DNA from: Polaribacter gangjinensis
Lineage (GTDB): Bacteria; Bacteroidota; Bacteroidia; Flavobacteriales; Flavobacteriaceae
Assembly (NCBI RefSeq): GCF_038024125.1
Contig: NZ_CP150662.1
Span: 2,873,608-2,937,607, forward strand
DNA: 64,000 nt
Direction of reading: 5' to 3'
Made by a program: the position numbers and the translations under genes. How positions within the stretch are numbered: position 1 is the stretch's first letter; the number at the start of each line of letters is the position of its first letter. Below, in pieces: positions 1 to 9,898 of this stretch. Under the pieces are notes generated by a model that was not told where the DNA came from, searched no databases, and was given only the letters and a program-made list of their open reading frames with translations.

Positions 1-40
1 TGGCTTTTTAATTTCATAAAATAAGTATATATTGCAGTTG

Positions 41-54
41 TTATGCGTGCATAA
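41..54. promoter_or_regulatory. Perfect palindrome upstream of the oxidoreductase gene
   Basis: TTATGC-GT-GCATAA is a perfect inverted repeat with a two-base centre, ending 18 bases before the ATG at 73. The position and symmetry suggest a binding site for a dimeric repressor or activator. No regulator gene is visible next to it because the window begins here. The operator role is inference. Confidence 0.35.
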
Positions 55-57
55 TAA

Positions 58-2097
<2,040 letters not shown>

Positions 2098-3066
2098 TTA
2101 TTTTACCATTTTTACAGAGTTGATATTTCCAGAAAAATCGTATTCTTTTACTGGGTTTTTAGGATCTAATTTCCAAATACCATCAACAATATATTTATAA
2201 TGATGTTTACCATAAGAGAGTTTTGTGGTGTATTTCCATCCATTTTTGGTCTTTACCATTTTAAAGGAATCTTTAGACCAATTGTTAAAATCACCTGCTA
2301 AAAATATTTCTTTTGCGTTTTGAAAATCCTCTAGTAAAAAATTAATTTCTTGCTGAATATCAAGAACAGAATTGTACTCACCATATTCATTTTCTATTTT
2401 ATTTTTGTTGCTAGGATCTTCAATCCATTTACCATCCACAATAAACTTATATTCATATAAATTTGGTTTGAGTTGTAGTGTTAATTTCCAACCATTCTCA
2501 GTTTTTTTCATCAAAAAGTGTTCTTCATCCCATTTGTTAAAAGAACCACTTAAAACTACTTTTTTAGCATTTTTATAGCCATTTAAAAAAAAGGAAGCAT
2601 TCCCATTTTCATTAATTTCAATAGGAATTATTTTATAATTGTAGGTTGGTAAAATATATCCAAAAGATGTTTTTGAGGGAGTTAAATTTGCCGATTTTTT
2701 GTTTGGTTCAGCCCAATAATTATTGTTAACTACAAATTTAAATTCCCAATTAAATTGATCATCAAAATCTTCAATTTTCTTTTTTAATTGATAAATATTT
2801 TCATCAATTTTTTTCATTTTCCATTTACTTCTAGACCAATTATTAAAGTTACCTGCAACAACAACATTTTTTATCTCAAAATCATCAAATTCTAATTGAT
2901 TTTTTCCTTGATGATGCGAACCATTATCATAATCTCTTTTATCAAAAGTAAAAACGATATAATCACCTTCAATTTTATATCCCATAATAGGTTTTTCTTG
3001 AGCATAATTTGTAAAAATCACACTCAAGAAAATTAAATAGATACTATGTAAAATCCAGTTTTTCAT
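2098..3066 (-). CDS. Secreted protein with three glycogen-binding (CBM48/AMPK-type) E-set domains
   Basis: A signal peptide (residues 1-22, ending YAQ) is followed by three repeats of the AMPK/isoamylase-N type carbohydrate-binding fold at about 68-125, 168-222 and 252-305. Each repeat starts with a G-x-F-N-x-W motif (GNFNNW, GSFNKW, GDFNNW). Repeats 2 and 3 continue to the typical Y-K-(F/Y)-I-V-D-G-x-W turn followed by DP; repeat 1 has a divergent version. These domains bind alpha-glucans such as glycogen or starch in other proteins. No catalytic domain is present, so it is a binding or scaffold protein in the periplasm or on the surface. Its ATG overlaps the stop of the upstream protease gene (TAATG), implying translational coupling. 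The ligand is inferred from the fold only. Confidence 0.75.
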   Translation of the reverse strand: MKNWILHSIYLIFLSVIFTNYAQEKPIMGYKIEGDYIVFTFDKRDYDNGSHHQGKNQLEFDDFEIKNVVVAGNFNNWSRSKWKMKKIDENIYQLKKKIEDFDDQFNWEFKFVVNNNYWAEPNKKSANLTPSKTSFGYILPTYNYKIIPIEINENGNASFFLNGYKNAKKVVLSGSFNKWDEEHFLMKKTENGWKLTLQLKPNLYEYKFIVDGKWIEDPSNKNKIENEYGEYNSVLDIQQEINFLLEDFQNAKEIFLAGDFNNWSKDSFKMVKTKNGWKYTTKLSYGKHHYKYIVDGIWKLDPKNPVKEYDFSGNINSVKMVK

Positions 3067-4037
3067 TATCTAAAAATAGGATATTTGATAAAATATAATT
3101 CTTGTTTTTTATAATTAATAATGACTCTTTTTTGTGCAAAAAAATCATGTCCTAAAATACCATCCAAATCTGTTCCAAATGCTTTATTCAAATTCGATAA
3201 ATTGGTTAAAATGGTTTTCATTGGTCCAAAATAATTTTTATCGTTTAATTTTACTTTATGTAAATTTCCATAAATTACTTCAATTTCATGGGAACTTGTA
3301 CCAATTAACTTTATTCTCTTTTTGGGACGAAATGACGAAAGTACTTTCTTATTGATGGATGAATTTATTTGATTCAATTCAGCACCTGTATCAAGTCCGA
3401 AAAGTAATTTTTCGTTATTAATTGTTACTTCAATTACAATTGTGTGTTTTTTTAATGAAAATTGAACAGTATCAATAATTTCCTCTAAATAATCTTCTTT
3501 AATTAGTTTTTGCCCAAATTTATCAATTTTTGTCAGTGTAATTTGATTTAAATAAAGGTCAATAAATATTTCGAAATCTTTTAAAATCGAAAATCCAATG
3601 ATGCCTAATAATTTTATTTTTTTGCTCTTTTCAATATGCGAAAGATCAATAACATCTGAATTTAAATCATTCAAATCTAAATTATTTAAACGCATTTTTC
3701 CAATTGTTTTTTCAATCGGATTTTCTAAGCTTCCAGTAACACCAAAAGTTTCTCCTTTTTTTTCAAAATTAAATTGATAAAAATTAAAATATTTTTTATT
3801 CAAAATCAAAGTTTCTGAACCTGTATCAAGAATAAAATTTCCTTTTTTATTGTCTATTTCTCCTTCAATAATCATCAATCTATCAACAATTTTAAAAGGA
3901 ATTTGTGAAGTGAACTTATTAACTTTCTTTGATTTTGTAAAATATATTGATGGGTCAAAATTAGATACAATATTGTCACAATGAGTTTTGAAACTCAAAA
4001 ATAGAACTACAGTGAAAATAAAATGACTATTTTTCAT
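3066..4037 (-). CDS. Bilobal retropepsin-like aspartyl protease, exported
   Basis: The protein carries two retropepsin-like lobes in one chain. The first has an active-site DTG at residues 71-73 (in FILDTGSE), the second a DTG at 216-218 (in FGLDTGAE). Each lobe also has a downstream hydrophobic-Gly element (LLGIIGFS near 143, DGILGHDFF at 292-300). Bacterial gag-asp-like proteases usually have one lobe and dimerise; two lobes in one chain resemble pepsin. The N-terminus is a short hydrophobic segment ending near Cys20, so it is exported and possibly a lipoprotein. It is coupled to the CBM protein gene by a one-base overlap. Substrate is unknown. Confidence is high for the fold and moderate for activity. 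Confidence 0.75.
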   Translation of the reverse strand: MKNSHFIFTVVLFLSFKTHCDNIVSNFDPSIYFTKSKKVNKFTSQIPFKIVDRLMIIEGEIDNKKGNFILDTGSETLILNKKYFNFYQFNFEKKGETFGVTGSLENPIEKTIGKMRLNNLDLNDLNSDVIDLSHIEKSKKIKLLGIIGFSILKDFEIFIDLYLNQITLTKIDKFGQKLIKEDYLEEIIDTVQFSLKKHTIVIEVTINNEKLLFGLDTGAELNQINSSINKKVLSSFRPKKRIKLIGTSSHEIEVIYGNLHKVKLNDKNYFGPMKTILTNLSNLNKAFGTDLDGILGHDFFAQKRVIINYKKQELYFIKYPIFR

Positions 4038-4160
4038 GAAACAAAGACGACAAAAAACATCTTTTTGTTACGCATCTTATGAGAGCTTCTTTAAATAAAC
4101 AACTATAGAAATCAAAATAATTAACGATATTTGTCCTTTAAAATAAACGATTATCAATTT

Positions 4161-4343
4161 ATGGGAATGAATAAAAACACAGTTTTGGGTTGGGCAACAT
4201 TGATTATGATTATTGTTGGCTTGGCATTGATTGCTTTGGGTGCTTTTAGATATGATGATGTTGCAGGTTGGGGTTTTGCCTCAGTTGGTATTGGCTTTTT
4301 TGCAATTGCATGGGTTTTTAATGCTTTGAAAGGGCGCGTATAA
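4161..4343 (+). CDS. CAL67264-type small membrane protein
   Basis: A protein of 60 residues (from the ATG at 4161; a TTG at 4131 gives a longer version that looks less natural) with two transmembrane helices joined by a short polar loop near RYDDVAGWG. The sequence beginning MGMNKNTVLGWATL matches my memory of the flavobacterial family that NCBI calls CAL67264 family membrane protein, which has no known role. It lies 30 bases upstream of ettA on the same strand, an arrangement that suggests co-transcription. A near-consensus promoter element (GATATTTG) sits at 4126-4133. Confidence 0.75.
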   Translation: MGMNKNTVLGWATLIMIIVGLALIALGAFRYDDVAGWGFASVGIGFFAIAWVFNALKGRV

Positions 4344-4373
4344 TTCTTTTTTTTCAATTTAATTTTATAAAAA

Positions 4374-6065
4374 ATGTCAGACGATAAGAAGGTCATCTTT
4401 TCGATGAATAGGGTTTCTAAAACCTATCAATCAACAGGAAAACAAGTATTAAAAGATATTTATTTAAGCTTTTTTTACGGAGCTAAAATTGGGATTCTTG
4501 GTTTAAATGGTTCAGGAAAATCAACTTTGTTAAAAATTATTGCTGGAGTTGAAAAGAATTATCAAGGTGAAGTCACATTTTCACCAGGTTATAAAGTAGG
4601 CTATTTAGAGCAAGAGCCGCAATTAGATCCAGAAAAAACAGTCATAGAAATTGTAAGAGAGGGTGTTGCAGAAACGGTTGCTATTTTAGATGAATACAAC
4701 AAAATAAACGATATGTTTGGTTTAGAAGAGGTCTATTCTGATGCTGATAAAATGGACAAACTCATGGCAAGGCAAGCAGAATTGCAAGACAAAATTGATG
4801 CTGCAAATGCTTGGGAATTAGATACTAAACTAGAAATTGCCATGGATGCTTTACGAACTCCTGATTCTGATAAAAAAATCGGAATTCTTTCTGGAGGAGA
4901 AAAAAGACGTGTTGCTTTGTGCAGATTATTATTACAAGAGCCAGAAATTTTATTATTAGATGAGCCAACAAACCACTTAGATGCAGAATCTGTTCATTGG
5001 TTAGAGCATCATTTGGCAACATATAAAGGAACTGTAATTGCAGTTACTCACGATAGATATTTTCTAGATAATGTAGCTGGTTGGATTTTAGAATTGGACA
5101 GAGGAGAAGGTATTCCTTGGAAAGGCAATTACTCTTCTTGGTTAGATCAGAAATCTCAAAGAATGGCGCAAGAAAGCAAAGTAGCTTCTAAACGTCAAAA
5201 AACATTAGAACGTGAGCTAGAGTGGGTTCGTCAAGGAGCAAAAGGTCGCCAAACAAAACAAAAAGCACGTCTGAATAATTATGACAAGTTATTAAGTCAA
5301 GATCAAAAACAGGTTGATGAAAAGTTGGAAATTTACATTCCAAATGGACCACGTTTAGGAACAAATGTTATTGAAGCTACTGGAGTTTCAAAAGCATATG
5401 GAGATAAATTGTTATATGAAAACTTGGCTTTTAGATTGCCACAAGCAGGAATTGTAGGAATTATTGGTCCAAATGGTGCAGGAAAAACGACGATTTTTAA
5501 AATGATTATGGGAGAAGAAACTCCTGATCAAGGAAGTTTTATGGTTGGTGAAACCGCAAAAATTGCTTATGTAGATCAAAATCACTCGAATATTAACCCT
5601 GATAAAACAATTTGGGAAAATTTTGCAGATGGACAAGATTTAGTTTTAATGGGAGGAAGACAAGTAAATTCAAGAGCGTACTTGAGTCGTTTCAATTTCT
5701 CTGGAAATGAACAAAATAAAAAAGTTTCTACCTTATCTGGAGGTGAAAGAAACCGTTTGCATTTGGCAATGACCTTAAAAGAAGAAGGCAACGTTTTGTT
5801 ATTAGATGAGCCAACCAATGATTTGGATGTAAATACTTTACGAGCTTTAGAAGAAGGATTGGAAAATTTTGCGGGTTGTGCTGTGGTTATTTCTCACGAT
5901 AGATGGTTTTTAGACAGGATTTGTACTCATATTTTAGCATTTGAAGGAGATAGCCAAGTGTACTTTTTTGAAGGTTCTTTCTCTGATTATGAAGAGAATA
6001 AGAAAAAACGTTTGGGAGGTGATTTAATTCCTAAGAGATTGAAATATAAAAAGTTAATTAGATAA
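4374..6065 (+). CDS. ettA: Energy-dependent translational throttle protein EttA (ABC-F)
   Basis: Cytoplasmic ABC-F ATPase with two nucleotide-binding domains and no membrane segment. Walker A motifs are at 43-51 (GLNGSGKST) and 365-373 (GPNGAGKTT). Each domain has an LSGGE signature, and the Walker B regions read LLLDEPTNHLD and LLLDEPTNDLD. Length 563 fits EttA (about 555) and excludes the longer Uup or YheS types. EttA binds the ribosomal E site and gates entry into elongation according to the ATP/ADP ratio. It is followed by a clear hairpin terminator and preceded by the small membrane protein gene. Confidence 0.95.
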   Translation: MSDDKKVIFSMNRVSKTYQSTGKQVLKDIYLSFFYGAKIGILGLNGSGKSTLLKIIAGVEKNYQGEVTFSPGYKVGYLEQEPQLDPEKTVIEIVREGVAETVAILDEYNKINDMFGLEEVYSDADKMDKLMARQAELQDKIDAANAWELDTKLEIAMDALRTPDSDKKIGILSGGEKRRVALCRLLLQEPEILLLDEPTNHLDAESVHWLEHHLATYKGTVIAVTHDRYFLDNVAGWILELDRGEGIPWKGNYSSWLDQKSQRMAQESKVASKRQKTLERELEWVRQGAKGRQTKQKARLNNYDKLLSQDQKQVDEKLEIYIPNGPRLGTNVIEATGVSKAYGDKLLYENLAFRLPQAGIVGIIGPNGAGKTTIFKMIMGEETPDQGSFMVGETAKIAYVDQNHSNINPDKTIWENFADGQDLVLMGGRQVNSRAYLSRFNFSGNEQNKKVSTLSGGERNRLHLAMTLKEEGNVLLLDEPTNDLDVNTLRALEEGLENFAGCAVVISHDRWFLDRICTHILAFEGDSQVYFFEGSFSDYEENKKKRLGGDLIPKRLKYKKLIR

Positions 6066-6097
6066 AAAAAATCCTCATTATAAAATGAGGATTTTTA
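6066..6097. terminator. Rho-independent terminator after ettA
   Basis: An inverted repeat AAATCCTCATT / AATGAGGATTT with a short loop, flanked by A-rich and T-rich runs. It can terminate ettA on the plus strand and could also act on transcripts arriving from the minus-strand gene at 6214-7032. Confidence 0.85.
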
Positions 6098-6213
6098 GTT
6101 TTCTCTTTTTCAAATAGTTTTTGAATCCATTGTTTAATGAGGTAAAATTACAAATGGGCTTTAAATGCATTTACAGGAAAAACACTGTTTTTTATGCAGG
6201 AAAAATACCTTTT

Positions 6214-7032
6214 TTAATTTCTTTCAACTCTTCTTCTTTCCAACTTTTTTGCTTCATTTTTTCTATTTCCAGTTTCATTTCTTTCAGTGATAATTCGTCT
6301 GTTGTTAGATTCCCCAAACTTTCTATTTGCATCATTTTTGCCTATAACTTCTCTTCTGCCATTCTCTTTTATCTCTGATTTTCTATAACTATTCAAATTT
6401 CTTGCTGTTTCTCTTCTATTGTTACTATCAAAAGAGGGTTTTCTTCTTTTTATAATCGAATTTTCGTCTGCAAAATTGTTGTTTCTATTTGATTTGTAAT
6501 AGTAAAAATTGCGATCTTCTCTGAATCTTACATAGTTTCTATCAAAATCTCTATGGGAAAAAAATACATCATTGAAATTGTAAACTCTTCCAAAATTTAT
6601 TGAAAATCGAATGCCATTATCATAATAAAAATCATGTACATTTCCTCTAAAAACAGGATATCCATACCTGTCATAAAACACTCGTAAATCACCAACACTT
6701 ATCAATTGCCCTCGATGATAATTGATGAAAACCGAACCAATTCGAGTTACATTTCCAAAACGATCATAATTGATAAAAACATTTCCAACACTTCGAATTC
6801 TTCCTCTAAAATCTCGATCAATTCTTACACCTCTATGATAACTATTGGAAGTATCAAAATCAAAATCTCCATTGGTAAAAACAAAAAATTCAATGCCTCT
6901 TTCAAAGAAATTTACAGCATGGTCATAGTTGAAATTTACTTCAAAATTTATAGGGTTTTTTGCCTCAGCCTTTGCAATATTAGTAGCAAACATTCCTAAG
7001 ATTCCTACTAAAAAAAAAATATTATTTTTCAT
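6214..7032 (-). CDS. Exported protein with short aromatic/glycine repeats and a charged C-terminus
   Basis: I do not recognise a named family. A signal peptide (1-22, ending AKA) is followed by about three and a half repeats between residues 82 and 140. Each runs G-(N/S/D)-(V/L)-x2-(F/N)-Y-(D/H)-R, for example GNVFINYDR, GSVFINYHR, GDLRVFYDR and GNVHDFYYD. Such alternating strands look like a small beta structure resembling YD/RHS-like or WG-type repeats. Residues 165-272 are low-complexity, rich in Arg, Asn, Lys and Glu, and probably unfolded. The protein is likely periplasmic or surface-located. It is monocistronic and separated by a terminator from ettA. Confidence 0.65.
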   Translation of the reverse strand: MKNNIFFLVGILGMFATNIAKAEAKNPINFEVNFNYDHAVNFFERGIEFFVFTNGDFDFDTSNSYHRGVRIDRDFRGRIRSVGNVFINYDRFGNVTRIGSVFINYHRGQLISVGDLRVFYDRYGYPVFRGNVHDFYYDNGIRFSINFGRVYNFNDVFFSHRDFDRNYVRFREDRNFYYYKSNRNNNFADENSIIKRRKPSFDSNNRRETARNLNSYRKSEIKENGRREVIGKNDANRKFGESNNRRIITERNETGNRKNEAKKLERRRVERN

Positions 7033-7238
7033 GATTTGAGGTTTTTTTGATTTTGCTTACTCTATTTGCTTTTCAGCTTCCGCATTTGTAATTTAATTTT
7101 CAAATAGCATGCCAAAAATTAATTTGTTGAAATGATGTTTTTGAAAAGAAGATTAAATTCAATATTTTTTTTGAAATAAATAATGTGTTGAGATTGTAAA
7201 TAATGTACATTTATACGACTTATACTTAAATTTATTTC

Positions 7239-7730
7239 ATGATAGATGCCATAGAATTCAATTTGCAGAGAGGAATAAAATTGTTGCAAAATCTCTCAGA
7301 ACCTGAGTACACAAACGAATCAATTCCACCATATTATTCGAGTATTGGATGTCATATTCGTCACATTTTAGATGTATTTTCTTGCATATTAAAGGGGTTT
7401 GAAGCTAAAAAAGTTGATTTGACAAATCGTGAAAGAAATCAATCAATAGAGCAAAATATTGAATTTGGAATTGCCTATTTTGAAGAGATTATTTTTAAAA
7501 TACGCTCATTTTCTGAAGAAGATTTGCAATCTGAAATTATTCTTATTGACGATTTAGGATTAGGGAAAATGGGAGCTAAAACTACGTTAGCAGCAGTTTT
7601 AATTCAGGCTCATAGCCATGCAATTCACCATTTTGCAAGTATTGGATATTGCATTTATCAATTAGGAGTTGAATTACCTGATGCTGATTTTGGCTATAAT
7701 CCCACAACTCCAAAAAATATTTTAAAGTAG
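7239..7730 (+). CDS. DinB family protein
   Basis: A 163-residue four-helix-bundle protein of the DinB/YfiT type. The expected metal-binding histidines are visible: His in GCHIRHILD (around residue 50) and His in AHSHAIHHFASI (around 130), spaced as in nickel- or zinc-binding DinB proteins. Members act as metal-dependent thiol transferases or hydrolases, and most bacterial members have no known substrate. The gene is monocistronic and convergent with the ATP-grasp gene, with 9 bases between the stops. Confidence 0.75.
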   Translation: MIDAIEFNLQRGIKLLQNLSEPEYTNESIPPYYSSIGCHIRHILDVFSCILKGFEAKKVDLTNRERNQSIEQNIEFGIAYFEEIIFKIRSFSEEDLQSEIILIDDLGLGKMGAKTTLAAVLIQAHSHAIHHFASIGYCIYQLGVELPDADFGYNPTTPKNILK

Positions 7731-7739
7731 ATTTTAGCT

Positions 7740-8810
7740 TTATTTTATAGCATGAAAGGCTGTTATTTTTTTGGAATATTTCTTAAGATCTAAAGTTTCT
7801 CTCCAAAAATCAACTGAATTTTTATAAGGAATTTTATAGACTTTGTGATTTGTTGTAGAGATTTTAAATAAGATTTTCCAATGATTTCTGATGGATTTTA
7901 ATGCACCAAAATAGGATGATTTTTGCGCATCATAAATGTGTGTTGGTTCTGAGATGATGCCATTAATTTCTAAAATTTTAAAGTTTTTACCATTTTTTAA
8001 TGTTTCAAAATCATCATATTTAATATCAATTCTCCCATAAAACCAACCAGGAATTTTTGAGTTCAATTTATCAAAAGAGCTTGTTAATTCCTTGGATATT
8101 AAGTGATTTCCATTTATAAACTGTGTTCCTTTACAATGATTTCCTATAACAGAAAGCTGAAATTCTTTGTTTTTTTCTAAAACTAAATCCAACATCTCTT
8201 TATGATATTCAAAAATCAACTCTTTATATAAAACAGCTCTTTTATCCGAAATTATTAATTTTTTAATAGTAGAAATTCCATCTCCAGTAATTGTTAAAAA
8301 CTTTTTTAAAGTTATTGAGGAGATCATTCCGTTTTGTTCTGTTGGATTTCTTGTATAAAAAATCCCACATTCATTTTTAAAATCAATAAATTCTTGAATT
8401 ATAAAATCGATTTCAAATTTTTCTAGGTACTTATTTAAGGTATTTTCAGAATGGATTTTTTCAACCAATAACCCACGAAAACCAATATCAGGTTTTGCAA
8501 TTACAGGAAATTGGATGTTTTTTTCTTGGATTTTTTTGAGTGTTGTATCAAAAACTTCTCCTTTTTTATGAAAAATACTTTTTGGTTTGTATTCATCAGG
8601 AATCAAGGCTAAAGTTTGAAATTTGCTTTCAGATCCATTTCCTGAACTTTTTATCCCTGGATTTGCCGCACTAAAAAATGTCAAATTTTTTGCTTTCAAT
8701 GCTAAATAAAAAGCATATGGTAAATTCGGAATGTAAAAAAGTGATGTAGGCCAATATTCCCAATGAAATATCTTGTGTAAATAACTGTATTTCAATGAAT
8801 TAAATTTCAT
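7740..8810 (-). CDS. ATP-grasp domain protein of unknown substrate
   Basis: The central part (about residues 75-290) has the ATP-grasp layout. FPVIAKPDIG near 97-106 carries the ATP-binding lysine and GFRG lies just after. FIIQEFID near 135-142 provides the adenine-contacting acid. A metal-site stretch, KILEINGI, lies near 277. It resembles D-alanine-D-alanine ligase or RimK-like enzymes that join a carboxylate and an amine with ATP. No lid/substrate domain allows assignment. It is the last gene of an operon with DUF6095 (11-base overlap) and murQ, hinting at a cell-wall-derived substrate, which is inference. The N-terminus (residues 10-40) is aromatic-rich and may touch membrane. Confidence 0.65.
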   Translation of the reverse strand: MKFNSLKYSYLHKIFHWEYWPTSLFYIPNLPYAFYLALKAKNLTFFSAANPGIKSSGNGSESKFQTLALIPDEYKPKSIFHKKGEVFDTTLKKIQEKNIQFPVIAKPDIGFRGLLVEKIHSENTLNKYLEKFEIDFIIQEFIDFKNECGIFYTRNPTEQNGMISSITLKKFLTITGDGISTIKKLIISDKRAVLYKELIFEYHKEMLDLVLEKNKEFQLSVIGNHCKGTQFINGNHLISKELTSSFDKLNSKIPGWFYGRIDIKYDDFETLKNGKNFKILEINGIISEPTHIYDAQKSSYFGALKSIRNHWKILFKISTTNHKVYKIPYKNSVDFWRETLDLKKYSKKITAFHAIK

Positions 8811-9045
8811 TAAAAAAAGCTTTTTTCAAAATTGAAAAAGCTTTAAAAGCGAAATAAATTGTAAAAATAATTCCAGAAAGTCCTAAAAATATCAGAAAAT
8901 AAGACACATATAATTGTGGACTCTCAGTAAACTTTTCAATTCCTTTAAATCCCATAGTTGTAATTATCGGAGTTACAATAAATAGAATTACTAATATTGC
9001 TAAACGAATCAATCCCTTTCTTAATAAATTTATGTCGATGCTCAT
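8800..9045 (-). CDS. DUF6095 family membrane protein
   Basis: An 81-residue protein with two transmembrane helices (about residues 11-32 and 46-68) and a polar loop between them (GFKGIEKFTESPQ). Sequence and position next to murQ match the flavobacterial DUF6095 family as I remember it; the function is unknown. It overlaps murQ by four bases upstream and the ATP-grasp gene by 11 bases downstream, so the three genes are probably co-translated. Confidence 0.7.
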   Translation of the reverse strand: MSIDINLLRKGLIRLAILVILFIVTPIITTMGFKGIEKFTESPQLYVSYFLIFLGLSGIIFTIYFAFKAFSILKKAFFNEI

Positions 9046-9854
9046 TTTTTATAATTTAAGAGTGCATTTCTAACATTTCCATATTTTTTCAATAGTTCAT
9101 TGGCTTCTTTTCGGTTTATCTGAAGTTCATTCATTAACATCTTTTCACCTCTTTCTACTAATTTATTATTTGAAAGTTGCATATCAACCATTTTATTACC
9201 TTTTATTTTTCCTAATTGAATCATAGTTGATGTTGAAATCATGTTCAAAACCAACTTTTGAGCAGTGCCAGCTTTCATTCTTGAACTTCCTGTAACAAAT
9301 TCTGGACCTACAATTACTTCAATTGGAAATTTAGAAACTGCAGCTAACGGACTATTTTTATTACAGGTGATGCAGGAAGTTGTAATATTATGTTCATTGC
9401 ATTTTTGCAAAGTAGAAATTACATAAGGTGTTGTTCCTGAGGCTGCTAAGCCAATAACAACATCATTTGTTGAAACGGAAAATTTTTGTAAATCTTCCCA
9501 ACCTTGTGTGGTGGAATCTTCAGCGAATTCAACTGCTTTTCTAATTGCAGTATCACCACCAGCAATCAAACCAATTACCAATTCATGTGGAACTCCAAAT
9601 GTTGGAGGACATTCTGATGCATCTAAAATGCCTAATCTGCCTGAAGTTCCTGCACCTAAATAAAAAATTCTTCCTCCGTTTTTTAATTTTTCAACAGTTT
9701 GAAGAACTAATTTTTCGATTTGAGGAATTGATTTTTGAACCGCAAAAGCAACAGTTTGATCTTCATTATTGATATTTGTCAACAATTCATGTACAGTCAT
9801 CTTTTCTAGATGATTGTAGTTAGAATCCTGCTCTGTAATTTTGATGAATGTCAT
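9042..9854 (-). CDS. murQ: N-acetylmuramic acid 6-phosphate etherase MurQ
   Basis: Cytoplasmic SIS-domain lyase that cleaves the lactyl ether of MurNAc-6-P to give GlcNAc-6-P and D-lactate in peptidoglycan recycling. Diagnostic stretches are GAGTSGRLGILDASECPPTFG-like sequence near 68-88 and SSRMKAGTAQKL near 186-197. At 270 residues it is slightly shorter than E. coli MurQ (298), as is usual in Bacteroidota. First gene of the operon murQ-DUF6095-ATP-grasp. A TATTTTTG promoter element ends exactly four bases before its ATG, so its mRNA may be leaderless. Confidence 0.93.
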   Translation of the reverse strand: MTFIKITEQDSNYNHLEKMTVHELLTNINNEDQTVAFAVQKSIPQIEKLVLQTVEKLKNGGRIFYLGAGTSGRLGILDASECPPTFGVPHELVIGLIAGGDTAIRKAVEFAEDSTTQGWEDLQKFSVSTNDVVIGLAASGTTPYVISTLQKCNEHNITTSCITCNKNSPLAAVSKFPIEVIVGPEFVTGSSRMKAGTAQKLVLNMISTSTMIQLGKIKGNKMVDMQLSNNKLVERGEKMLMNELQINRKEANELLKKYGNVRNALLNYKK

Positions 9855-9858
9855 TCCT

Positions 9859-9866
9859 CAAAAATA
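9859..9866 (-). promoter_or_regulatory. Promoter -7 element of murQ, adjacent to its ATG
   Basis: TATTTTTG on the minus strand fits the Bacteroidota sigma-A element TAnnTTTG. Four bases separate it from the murQ ATG. With the offset seen at the SRP RNA (start five bases after the G) transcription would begin at the A of the ATG. Confidence 0.55.
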
Positions 9867-9898
9867 CATTTTTTATGAATTGATGCGACTAATTTTTT

